Shown: positions 45,362 through 56,031 of the stretch, in pieces
How positions within the stretch are numbered: position 1 is the stretch's first letter
How the letters are laid out: each line of letters begins with the position of its first letter
From: Bathynomus jamesi
Taxonomy: Eukaryota > Arthropoda > Malacostraca > Isopoda > Cirolanidae
Assembly (NCBI GenBank): GCA_023014485.1
Contig: JAJOZX010002713.1
Location: 310,001 to 374,000 of the forward strand
Direction: 5' to 3'
Length of the DNA: 64,000 nt
Translations under genes and position numbers: made by a program
Notes under the pieces: generated by a model
What the model saw: only the letters and a program-made list of their open reading frames with translations
What the model was told of the DNA's origin: nothing
Database searches by the model: none

Positions 45362-46248
45362 TTTCAGTACAATATTGATTTCATACAATTTGCTGTAGTT
45401 CGGTATTACTGTGTATTTTTCAATTTGTTTTACTCGTTATTATTGTTTATTACTATTTCGTTTTAGTTTAGTATTCTGTGTTTTGCAACAAGTATTACTT
45501 ATTACTATTGTCTGTTACTCTTCCGTTTGCAATTTGCTTTGATCATTACTATTTTGCTCAAAGTAATTTTATTAGTTTGCTCAAAGTTTGCTAATTGCTA
45601 TGTATGTTTGTATGTTTTGCAATTTGTATTGTATTACTCATTACTAATGTCACTAATGTCTGTCTATTACTATTCATTTTGTAAATTGTTTTGCTCGTTG
45701 CCAATGTTTATTAAACTTCCATTTTAGTTCGAAATACATGTATGCTCCAAAGACTGCTAAACACACTTGTTCTTATGAATTACTGTGCCATTGTGATTTG
45801 CATTAAAAATAAATTAATTGGCAGGTCCAACTTTCTCCAGTGAGTGGGCCCCCTGCATGAATATTTTCCAGGGTCTTTTTAGATAGCTCCGTCACTGTCT
45901 GTGTTTCATATGTAACTACAGATGTATGGTAATACAGTTCTCTCATGCCTCGAAAGAGGTAAATTGTAGAAGATATTATTAGTATAAATATTATATTATT
46001 AACAGAAATTTGTGTTTTATTGACATTTTATTCACTGACTTTCTGTGATAATAATTATATGGAATTATTTGTATGAATGAAAATATGAAGCCACAAGATG
46101 AAAATGTACATGTTATCAACGGTTTTTCGAGTTGCAAAAACAATATAGTAGCTAATAGAGTTCCTACATTACCTTATCAAAACTTATTGGGCGGGGGCGC
46201 ACATTGAAGGGCTCGCCTAGGGCGCTGAATACCCTGGCACCGGCCCTG
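45362..46248. other. 3' part of hAT element and of an older hAT
   Basis: AT-rich untranslated DNA to the hAT end at 45897. Then older sequence that ends with CCCTGGCACCGGCCCTG at 46248, which reads as the inverted tip CAGGGCCGGTGCC of a hAT element. No gene. Confidence 0.55.
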
Positions 46249-46597
46249 ACTAGCTGGTAACTAGCTAACTAATTTTTAGGTAATACAGATAGGAATGTGT
46301 GATACAAAAGCATTGCGGAATTAACCAAACTGATAAAATTCGTATATTGTACTACATTTATATATGAGGCCTCCCCATTTCTGTTAGTATGTAGATTAGG
46401 GTGGTCCAACATAGTATGGTAAAACTTCATACTTTAAAATGTCAATCTCCTCAAGGCTGCTCTTGTTACATTCTGCAATACTAACACTCACACAAAATCT
46501 TGAGTAAACTGGAGCAGATTTAGAGGTCGCTACAAATTGAACATTTTTCATGCAAGAATTATATTGGTTTGGGTAATTCCTTGTGTATGTGTATAAG

Positions 46598-48004
46598 CAG
46601 TGGTGGGCACCGTTAACCAAAAAGTTAACTTCGATAACGATAATCCGTTAACCCCAATTTTTAACTCCGATAATGATAATCCGATAATTTTACTACAAAG
46701 TTAACGGAAGTTAACGATAACACTGCCCAACACCAATTTTGCTGATTTAATTCTAACACCTGTTTTTAGGTAACTTTGGTGTGCTGATTTCAAAAATCAC
46801 CTTAGTTTTTGCCTATCACGTCAGGTTTTCGAGCAATCAAATTTGGAGACATCGCATTTCGGCAGGGTTATGCCCAATTTTTTTTCTTTTCCAAAAATAA
46901 GTTTTTACATACTCAGAATCAGCATGGAAAAGCAAACAATTGTGCAGGGAGTGAACTTTAATATACAATGGTAATATTGACACAAAGTGATTAAAAGTGT
47001 TTAAATAAGCAAAAAATGAATCCATGATCATGACGTCACGCTCACACCTGGGGAAATCACAGATACCCAAGATTTTAATATGTTGTACATGACCTTTAGA
47101 TTTAATGCACAGATTTGCGTATTCCACAGATAAAATTTTAACAGCAAAACAGCCGTTAACAGGTCTCAAAAATCATCAATTTTGATAAGTGCCCTTCATG
47201 GATCACCCAAAATAGGCATATTGCATTGCACATTGCACGAAAACCTGATGTGATGGACAAAATCTAAGGTGATTTTTGAAATCAGCACATCAATATTATC
47301 CAGAAACAGGTCTTAGAATTAAATCACCAGCAAACAAATATTTTTTTGTTGGGCAGTGTAATCCGTTAACGATAACTATTTCTTTACTAACATTTAAAAA
47401 AATCAAGGAAAAAAGCTTTAAAACCCATAGAAAATATTTATTTATGCAAAATCCAACAATAAATAGGTATTTAACTGTATTTTTATCAAGTTTTGCAACT
47501 TTTTTGCTTAATAACTTTTTTTTTATTTTTAATAAAAAATGTACTGATTACATGTTTTGAAACCCTTGTAACCACTAACCATTAACTAAATTTTAATTTA
47601 CCAGAGAATTATTATGGCGGGAACTGAAAGGTAAAATTAAATTTTAGGCACATTTATTAAAGACTATGACACAATGTGCTGGTTGCCCTTCAGAAAGACC
47701 AACTTCTCAAAGTTAGGCCCAACTGCCAGTCTTGACCTCTTGGGCCTCAGGATGTCCTTGCCGAGAGAGAACAGCCGTTCCACTGCGGCAGAGGACGGAA
47801 TTGGCAGACTGAAGTTATGGTGGTTTGAATTCATTCGCGGAGCGGTTAACGTGTTAACGGACTTTAACAGACTAAATATCGAGTTATCGGAAGTTAACTG
47901 GTCCGATAACGATAAATGGAAATTAACTTCCGTTAATAGTCCGTTAAAAAAGTTAACTTCGTTAATTAACTGTTATCGGATTAACGCTTTGGTGCCCAAC
48001 ACTG
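46598..48004. mobile_element. hAT MITE nested in element B
   Basis: Starts CAGTGGTGGGCACCGTTAAC and ends GTGCCCAACACTG. TGTATAAG is directly duplicated (46590-46597 and 48005-48012). Much of the interior is made of repeated GTTAACGATAA-type units. No transposase is present; the 110-codon and similar frames inside belong to the second nested element or to the repeats. Confidence 0.93.
46721..47358. mobile_element. CACTA/Chapaev-like MITE nested in the hAT MITE
   Basis: Starts CACTGCCCAACA and ends TGTTGGGCAGTG, with TAA on both sides (46718-46720 and 47359-47361). Its subterminal regions (CTGATTTCAAAAATCAC, CTATCACGTCAG) resemble those of the transposon at 27271-29707, so the two share a family. 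Removing it leaves the hAT MITE GTTAACGATAA repeat continuous. Short minus frames such as 46837-47169 are not convincing genes. Confidence 0.9.
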
Positions 48005-48717
48005 TGTATAAGTATGTGTGATATGTGCGAGTATGTGTGTGTAATATATATATATTTCTAGGTTACGAGAGATAGCTGCAAAGGATACACAATATACAAA
48101 ATTATACATGCACAAAACCCACATATTAATTCGTCTTGGGTTGAGTGAGCTTCAATCGAGCAGTGACTTGATTCATCCTGAGTTTGCAGATTTTGACAAG
48201 CAAAGGCTCGAAATGTGGGGCCTCTTAATGCAGTGTGTAGTAGGCAGCTGTATGATGTGGGTGAAACATTGATTTCGTGATAAAGCAGAAATAAACTTCG
48301 TATATTTTTGGTAAGTAAAGATCTCATTAAATATATAATATGTATATATAAATGTTGAATATTCACATTATGAATTATTTTAGAATATTTAGGAGCTACA
48401 AAGCTGCTACATGCATATATACTGAAACATATATAAACTGTAAATTAGTGTGTATATTAAATATTCTTTGCATATAATTACATATGTATAAAATATATGT
48501 AGTATATCCATATATAATATAATCTTATTATGTACATTATACAATAAATATACATATGACTGGACGGAGCCGCGTTTGAAATATGCGATTTTAGGTGAGG
48601 TTCATTTCTTTTCATTTTCATACCTCATTGTAGGAAAGAGACTGATAAATTATGTTATTTATTTTATAGTTATAAATGTAAGTTATTAAAAAATTGATTT
48701 GTTTTCTATTTCTTACA

Positions 48718-50880
48718 GTCACTCATCGACATGGTGGACGCCAAACGGCCGACCCGAAGTTCTGCCAGTACCTGGCTCATTGGAAACCTACAAAAGATCT
48801 TTTAACCTCGCGATTACCTTCAAAACGTGAAGTGTTAAGCAAGTTCTTATTTCATCACATCGAGGAAAAACGAACAGTCACTGCAAGTTTGAAAGAGACT
48901 GTCTCTGCTGTTCTTTATATCTGGGATAAAGCGAGGATTCCAACTCAAAGATCGGACAATGCTGAGAGGGAACTGAGAAAACTATTCGAGTAATATTGCG
49001 CTCTAAAGAAAAAAAAAGAAAAATAGGAAGTCATCATCAGAAAGCATACAAATGAATGTGGCAGTATTCAATGCTGATCTTGAAGACATTTTCGATGTCG
49101 CCAGAGCAGATGCCTTAAAGATAATGACTAACGAAGAGGATGAAGAATTCCTTATCAAGCAGAGAGAAGATCGTTCCTGCAACAGGTTTGGAGGCATTGC
49201 TCAAGCCTTGGCTAAAAAGGAGGATCGGAAGAGGCAACGAGAAGAATCTGGATATAATAGAAAAAAGTGAAGCGACGATGAAAAACAAAAGAAATACAGT
49301 TTCAACTTATGGCATCTGACACAGTGATAACTGATGTGGATTCTTCCTCCTCGTCTACGGATTCTGATGCATCGTGTCGTCCATCTACATCATCATCGAA
49401 CCCTCCTTCCAAATGCAAGAAAACAGTCATTTCAGATGAGGTAGCCCAGGCACTCGACCGTGTTAATCTAAGCGATCGCAATGCAGCCTTTGTTATTTCA
49501 GCATCAGCTAAGCCATGATCTGGGCTCAATGTCATTTTCTCGAAGTACAATTCGTCGATCTCGAATTAAAGCTCGTGAAACTATCGCAACTGCTGAAAAA
49601 TGAAGCTCTTCTCCTGACACTCCGCTTCTGCTTCACTGGGATGGGAAAATGCTTCCTGATATAACAGGGGGACATGAAAATGTGGACCGCATCGCAATCG
49701 TTGTTTCAGGAGAAGATAAACTACTTTGTGTTCCACTCATCCCTCACGGAACGGGACAAGCACAAGATAATGTTTGCCTCAGGATGTTGGATGAGTGGGG
49801 CTTGAGAAATCAGTTGCAGGGGCTTGTATTTGATACAACAGCATCAAATACTGGGCTGATGTCTGGAGCTTGTACCCTGATAGAGAGCGCTGTAGGTCGC
49901 TCTCTGACGTGGACAGCATGTCGTCATCATGTGTATCAAGTCGTTTTGGCTAACGTATTTTCTAGTATTCTTGAACCTTCGAAAGGGCCACAAATCTCAT
50001 TGTTTAAGCGATTCATGGCACAATGGCCAGTTATCAATAAAGAAAAATTTATATCAGCAGGAATAGAACTTTTTGAAGGAAACTTGTGGGAACTTTGTCC
50101 AGAGATGATACAGTACCTCTCCGATGCTCTTCAGAACAGCAGCTTCTCAAGAGATGACTACAGTGAATTCCTCCATCTTTCTCTAATTTTCCTGGGAGGA
50201 AGTTTGCCTAAGAAGTACAACATCAGAGCTTGAGGAGCTCTTCATCAGGCTCGCTGGATGGCAAAAGTTACCTATGTTTTGAAGATCTTTCTCTTCCAGG
50301 AGCAAATGAAACTTACTGCTTATGAAAAAAAGGGTCTGAAAGATTTTGTCTCTTTGTGGCACTTGCTTATAGTAAATATTGGCATGAAGCACCCTTGGCA
50401 GTGAGGCACCCTAGAAACGACCTACCTTTTTTAACAGTTATGGAGACTTACCCAAACAGGGTTTTAGTTGAAATTGCACTCAAGGCACTTAAGAGACATC
50501 TCTGGTACTTCTCGGAAGAGCTGATTGAACTGTCACTTTTTGACGATGGGTTGAACAGCAAAGTAAAGGAAAATATGATTAAAAATTTATCTCATCCTGC
50601 GAAAGCGAAAAGGCTGAAGCGCCTCGATTCAAAGCTGTTCAAAACAGCAAACCCATTGGAAACTTACGTCAGCGAGAAGACGGCTCAATTCTTCCGTATA
50701 CTTGATAAAAACGGAAAGAAGATTGCTCAAGAGTTTCTTTCGAAACCACCAAGTGATTGGCCAAGTAACGACAACTACGAGTTGTTGAAAGAAAGAGCAT
50801 TGAAGATGAAGGTTGTCAATGACTGCAGGGCGAGCGATTGCTCTTATTCAACGGTACAATACAACGCTTACCAAAGATGA
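48718..50880 (+). pseudogene. hAT-like DDE transposase of element B
   Basis: Plus strand, first exon after a TTTCTTACAG acceptor. It has LPSKREVLSKFLFHH, then a helical region and DADLEDIFDVARADALK-type sequence (the domain also seen in element C). The catalytic part is TGGCACAAG-free but retains HWDGKMLPDI in an upstream frame (about 49630), LVFDTTASNTG (49825), TACRHHVYQVV and, later, HQARWMAK in an alternate frame (50245). The last open part 50356-50880 has the helical HLWYFSEELIELSLF region. It has at least four stops or frame breaks (48991, 49267, 49600, 50231), so it is a pseudogene. Motif order is identical to element C. Confidence 0.72.
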
Positions 50881-51298
50881 GCAGCAAAAACAATTCCTTC
50901 TCCGCATTGTTGAGGCCCATCGACGAACGTGTCTTACTCCCTCTAAAGCGTATTTACAGAATTAAAAGCCATTTGCATGTTCTTTTATCAAATTTCGTTA
51001 TTTTTAGCTGAAATTGCACTCAAGGCACTTAAGAGACATCTCTGGCACTTCTCGGAAGAGCTGATTGAACTGTCACTTTTTGACGATGGGTTGAACAGCA
51101 ACATGTTCTTTTATCAAATTTCATTATTTTTTTAATTTAAGGGAAAATTATTCATTTTGTAGCGACCTCAAAATATAGTCAGAATGAGCTCATGTTTTGT
51201 AGCAATTATCCTTTTATGATTTCAAACAAGGGCAGCCTTGAGGAAGTGCAAAAATAAAACTTTTATTTCTTGGACCACACTAATGTAGCTATTAGAAA

Positions 51299-51868
51299 GC
51301 GTTCGATATAAAATAGTTTTGATGTGACTCCTGCTTCAGAGGAAAGACTAGACTCTAGAAGATTTACGACTGCTTTGAAAGAAGTTGTAATAAACAGGCG
51401 TAGGGTCGCACCGGCTTGGTGCACAACGCGACCAGAACTTGCAAAGAATGCAACTTTCAGGTTTGATTAAATAATCATCTCTGGGAAGCGACCGTGTAGT
51501 GAAAGAGCTATGTTGCAATTATTATTGAAGATACGTATTCAATTACGTGAGTGGTATTGCTCCATGAAAGACTGGGCGATATTTTTTACGCAACAATCTT
51601 TGCTCAACAATCCTAATATGTGGACGCAAGCAAAGCACCATAATCCTTTTTCTCCAAAAGATGTTCTAATTGAACTATACAATATGCGTGAGTGATAGAA
51701 GGTGAAGGTATATAAAACAACTCGTTTCATCAGAATCTGCGAATAGAATTAGGGCCACAGTGGTGGAATGGAAAGATAACTTGTATTTCTTTGTTCTCTC
51801 CTCGGCTGTTTACAGTATAATATTGTTGGGATAACTGTTTCGAGGCAAGAGTTGATTACTGTATAGCT
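51299..51868. other. No gene recognised
   Basis: Flanking DNA between element B and a degenerate hAT-like MITE. A 61-codon plus frame at 51510-51695 is not recognisable. Confidence 0.5.
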
Positions 51869-52651
51869 CAGTGGTGGCGAACCTTTTTTGCTGACGGATC
51901 ATTTTTGTTACTTTTGATTTAAAAAAAAAAGGAAATTGGGTCAATAATTTATTTACTTACTATTTTTAGTGAGAAACTTGTTGGATTTTAGCTGCTAATG
52001 TTTTGATCCGAGGTTTATATTTAGTTGTCTTTAGTCTCACACATGCAGCACTCATATCTGTGCCAAGGCGATTCCTAGTGGTGGATTTGACGAAATTCAT
52101 GGAGGAAAACGACTGTTCACATGAATAAGATGAACCAAACATTGTTAGCAGAGCTAATGCTAGCTTTTCATTGATGCAAAAGAATTTGGTAAAGAGTTCA
52201 ATTCTGCAAGAATAAGATTCTCTACTCTTTCTATTGATTATTGTTCTCTGGTTACACCCAAAACTGACGACTCCAATTCCTTTTCTTGTAACTTCAGATT
52301 AAGATCAATAAATTTAGTCTGCCATACTACACTTTCTTGGAAGTCAGCTAATTCCATTTCTAAATTACCAATGTCAAGCCAATGAAAAGCTGATAACTAA
52401 AGATATTCAAATTGAATAGTACGGGGGAATTGGATGAATTGTAAGTTGTCATACATACACACACGTTTTTAAACGTATACTATACGTTTAAGAACGTTTC
52501 AATGTGTATCAGCTGTTTATTTTGGTAGGAGAATAAAATAATTTTAAGACTCTAAGGCAGAAAATATTAAAAATTAAAGTAATATTTTATTTAAATAAGA
52601 GCTCGTGGGTCACTAAAAATTGCCTCGTGGGTCAGTGGTTCGTCATCACTG
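51869..52651. mobile_element. hAT-like non-autonomous element, target duplication lost
   Basis: Starts CAGTGGTGGCGAACC and ends GGTTCGTCATCACTG. The inverted ends match at 13 of 15. The flanks (GTATAGCT and AGTCCATA) do not match, so the duplication has decayed or one end was moved. The interior has no intact ORF. Confidence 0.7.
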
Positions 52652-53870
52652 AGTCCATACAATACGAGGTTAAATAAATTAATCTTTACCGATGATGTAA
52701 AATGTAGTTGTATTAAAGTTGTTAGCTCTTGACCAAGTATTTTACAGTTGGGGGTTGATAATTCGGAAAAATCACGAGTATGAGTTAAGGAGAGAGACTC
52801 TGGTTAGAAGACGTGTCACACAAATACCAGAGTAACCTTCATAAAACTCACTAACCATTTTCTTTAACTGTGTGGTATCAGATCGAAATTTAAGGCATAC
52901 TTGCTTATTTATTTCAGTTTTATATGAAAATAAAAATGAAAATGAATAAGTTTATTGGCAGACCATTATCCATATGACAAATATTAATAATACAATGACA
53001 AATCACATACTAAGGATAGAAATATATACAATTAATAAGAAATAATACAGTAATGTCGGAGTTAAGTGAAGCTACAAGCAGACGTTTTCACACCATGAAT
53101 TCCATAGCTCAGAAGACATAGGGCAGGATTTGTAAATATCTTAGCTGATCGGGCTGATTGATTTTTTAATTCGTTGCATTAGCCTGTATTGAGCACGTCT
53201 TGTTACCTCCGGAAGCTCGGGACATTGTGGGTAGCAAACATTTGCGAAGCTGAGCATTAGGGTGTATGATCTCAGGTCGAATATTGAAAAACTTTAAATT
53301 TCAAGATTGGCAGTATGTATTCCTATGTAAAATTGAGTTTTAAGAGGGGTTCGTCTTCTGCAACTTTTGCGAAAAATCGCCAATGTTTTCCAAAAAAGAC
53401 ATCCGTGGTTTTCTACTGAAGATACGTCTGTACAGTTAGGTCATTTGATTGATGGCAATACCTCTGGTGTTGAAAAATATAGTAATGTTTCACCTACTTT
53501 TTATTTTAAGACTACTTATTATATTAGTTTGAAACAATATTTGGGTTTGTAATAAATTTAAAAAGGTGCACTTAGCTTTTTTATCCTTTACATTAGTCCT
53601 TTTGGCTCCGGCTACCCATGCAAGGTGGGTACATTTTCTCAATATTATGACCTGTATAATTTAGGTCTCGGGGGTACGGGGGCGGGGCCACCGTAGTGCC
53701 CCCTCTCCCCTTTTTTTAAGGTTTTTTTTGCCTCTAAAAAATTCCGGTAAGAAAATATGATAGCATCAGCAGTTGTTTACATCATTAAAAGAGTTTTACA
53801 TTAGTAATTAGTTTAATCGGTGAATACGTCGATAAATATACGTCGTGTTTAAATAGAGTTTGATGAAAGA
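52652..53870. other. No gene recognised
   Basis: AT-rich sequence with a GC-rich patch near 53660-53710. No recognisable repeat family or ORF; a 61-codon frame at 53367-53552 has no known feature. Confidence 0.5.
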
Positions 53871-53875
53871 CATCG

Positions 53876-54030
53876 GTGTGTGGTCGTTTCAAATCGTCCA
53901 CAGCGCGTTGTGGTCATATCCGAATCGTCCACAACGCGTGGTGGTTGTTTGAGAACGGCCATGAAGCGAAAAAATATCTAACGTCGGTGTGTGGTCACTT
54001 AGATGCATCCACAACGCGTTGTAGCTGTTT
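53876..54030. repeat. Palindromic CCACAACGCGTTGTGG-type repeats
   Basis: Three copies of the palindrome CCACAACGCGTTGTGG (with one or two changes each) separated by CGTCC/GTGTGTGGTC stretches, at about 53896, 53928 and 54010. Function unknown. Confidence 0.7.
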
Positions 54031-54255
54031 TTTTCGCTCACTGAGCGATTTCGATGTTTGGGCGTAACATATACACGAATCTGTCCAAATAATTTTGGAC
54101 ACAGTAGAAAAGAGTACAAAGAACGTAGATTAAACGAAATTAAATTGCAAAAATTAATGAATAATGCAACGAATGGTCACTGTCTGTGTCTTGGAGTCAG
54201 GGGACCCGGATTTTAATCCTGGTGAGGGATAAGTTTTGCATTAAAGTTTGCAGGT

Positions 54256-54257
54256 TT

Positions 54258-54308
<51 letters not shown>
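54256..54308. repeat. (CA)n microsatellite
   Basis: About 26 CA units, ending directly at the left end of the second mariner (CGAGGGTGGG). Confidence 0.95.
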
Positions 54309-54313
<5 letters not shown>

Positions 54314-55500
54314 TGGGCTGAAAAGTAATGCCTCCACTCAAATAAATTTTAAAAGGGTTGAAGGATTTTATCGAAACAAAAGCAGATATGTACCTTAGAG
54401 TTTATTCTTCAAAACGATACATTTACTTTTCTATAAAATCACCCTCTACCTCGATACATTTACGCCAACGATAAATGAGATTTTGAAATCCATCCCGGTA
54501 AAACTCGGAGCTTTGACTATGAAACCAAAATATCACATCGGCCTTAACTTCTTCGTCAGATTCGTAGCGATTTCCACAGAGATGTTCTTTAAGTTTAGGA
54601 AAGAGGTGAAAATCGCATGGTGCTAAATCGGGGCTATATGGTGGATGCGGCAAGACGGTGAATTGCAGATCCTCAATTGCTTCTCGCGTTTTGAACACTG
54701 GTGTGAGGCTGTGCGTTGTCATGGTGAGCAATGACTGCGCTTTTGTGGGTGCGAACCCTCCTGATCCGTTTTTTCAACTTCTTCAGAGTTTCAATATAAC
54801 GTGCGGAGTTGATTGCTGTCCCTTTTTCCGTAAAAGTCTTCGAGAACAACAACACTGATATTCCAAAAAGCAGTCATCATCACTTTTCCAGCCGATTTTT
54901 GAACTTTCAATTTTTTTGGTCGCGGTGAATTTTTGTGCCGATATTCCATGGATTGCCGTTTATTTTCAGAGTCATAATGGTGGACCCACGTCTCGTCTCC
55001 TGTCACAAGGTTGTGCAGAAATTCATTTCCTTCATTTTGGAAGCGCTACTGATTTTTTTGGCAAATGCGTAGTCTCTGAGTTTTTATCTCGGCAGTGAGC
55101 ATGTGAGGCACCCATCTGGCACAGACCTTTCGGTAACGAAGAATACTGATAATGTGTCCCACTCGCTCTTTGGAGATATCAAGCATTGCAACAACTTCAT
55201 TTTTTTTAATGCGACGATTTCCACGAATCAGTTCGTCAACATAGTTCCGATGAGACATGTCGATTGCCGTTACAGACCTTCCACTTCGCGATTTGTCTCG
55301 CAAATCTTCTTGCCCCGCTTCTCCTTCTTTACATTGCCTCGCCCAACGTCGAACGGTACTCACATCAACACACTTTTTGTCGTACACATCTTACATTCGC
55401 CGATGAATGTCTATGGGAGCAACACTTTCCGTAGTCAAAATTTCAATTACGGCACGTTGCTTGAAGCGAACGTCTTTACTCCTTCCCATTGTAATCGATA
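54308..55500 (-). mobile_element. Second mariner element, right end missing
   Basis: The left (3') end CGAGGGTGGGCTGAAAAGTA is a standard mariner terminal repeat at 54308. The transposase reads on the minus strand. No matching inverted end was found to the right of the start codon at about 55489, so the 5' end is lost or eroded. The neighbouring DNA (55550-55577 and 55616-55643) contains a direct repeat (GGTTTTATCTGGTTACC / GGTTTTATCTGGCTACC). Confidence 0.85.
54423..55489 (-). pseudogene. Mariner transposase, fragmented
   Basis: Start ATG at 55489, stop at 54423, about 350 codons in at least four frame pieces. The N-terminal helix-turn-helix has STVRRWARQ and SGRSV. WVPHMLTAE lies before the first catalytic Asp in GDETWVHHYD (55006-54791). 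The second Asp is in IAHHDNAQPHT and the third in LAPCDFHLF (54731-54423), so all three catalytic residues are still visible. Frame changes near 55050, 54800 and 54700 inactivate it. Only a rough 60% of its sequence resembles the first mariner, so it is a different lineage. Confidence 0.85.
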
Positions 55501-55673
55501 TGAACCAACGTGTGGAATGAGTGTAGGCTATATGAGGCTATAACAAAAAAGCGGTTTTATCTGGTTACCTTTACACAATCTAGAATGGGGTGGGGATATC
55601 AAGTTACAACACAAAACCGGTTTTATCTGGCTACCTCTACATTAGGGTGGCCCACTTTTCAATTTTTTTTTTA

Positions 55674-55838
55674 AAGTATAGGTTATCGTAGTTTTTACCA
55701 TTATTTGGCACTATACTAGCACATTGGTACCATTTTTACCATTTTTAAAAGTTGTGCCTGTATACAGGTAATACCAATGTGCTAGTATAGTGCCAAATAA
55801 TGGGAAAAATCACGATCACCTATACTTTTCAAAAAAAT
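55674..55838. repeat. Left hairpin of element C
   Basis: Inverted arms of about 65 bp (TTATTTGGCACTATACTAGC and GCTAGTATAGTGCCAAATAA) with a short loop. The loop resembles a deleted form of the right hairpin loop. Confidence 0.85.
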
Positions 55839-56031
55839 CAGCAAATAGCAGACAAATAAGAAAGAAAGAAACAATAACTTAAACAATCACTTTTGCATTG
55901 TATTGACCACTATCACACGTCACTGGCTGCAACGTTGTCCCTCTGTGCTATGTCATCGTGGCGAGTGATGACTTCTTGAAGTCGCCGAGCCCTTTCCGGT
56001 TCTTTTCCACCACTTGCAGAAGATCCTGCAG

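Larger units (their letters stand above)
42040..45897 (+). mobile_element. hAT element with 8-bp target duplication
   Basis: Starts CAGTGACCG and ends GTCACTG (short 7-8-bp inverted ends). TCTGTGTT lies on both sides (42032-42039 and 45898-45905). Length 3858 bp, with one transposase gene on the plus strand and a nested MITE at 42557-42738. Small TA and palindromic patches lie at 42190-42245. Confidence 0.92.
46397..51282 (+). mobile_element. TAGGGTG-ended hAT-like element B, with two nested elements
   Basis: Left end TAGGGTGGTCCAA and right end TTGGACCACACTA (12 of 13 match). The flanks are ATGTAGAT (46389-46396) and ATGTAGCT (51283-51290), an 8-bp duplication with one change. Subterminal sequences match over about 150 bp in inverted order (CCTCAAGGCTGC, GAGGTCGCTACA). 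The 5' region contains a 1.4-kb hAT MITE. The transposase gene is on the plus strand at 48718-50880. A 92-bp piece of the coding region (about 50468-50560) is repeated at 51007-51100 in the 3' tail. Confidence 0.88.

Noticed and set aside
51869..52651. 8-bp target duplication for the hAT-like element
   Set aside because: The adjacent 8-mers do not match; the ends are kept as inverted repeats only.
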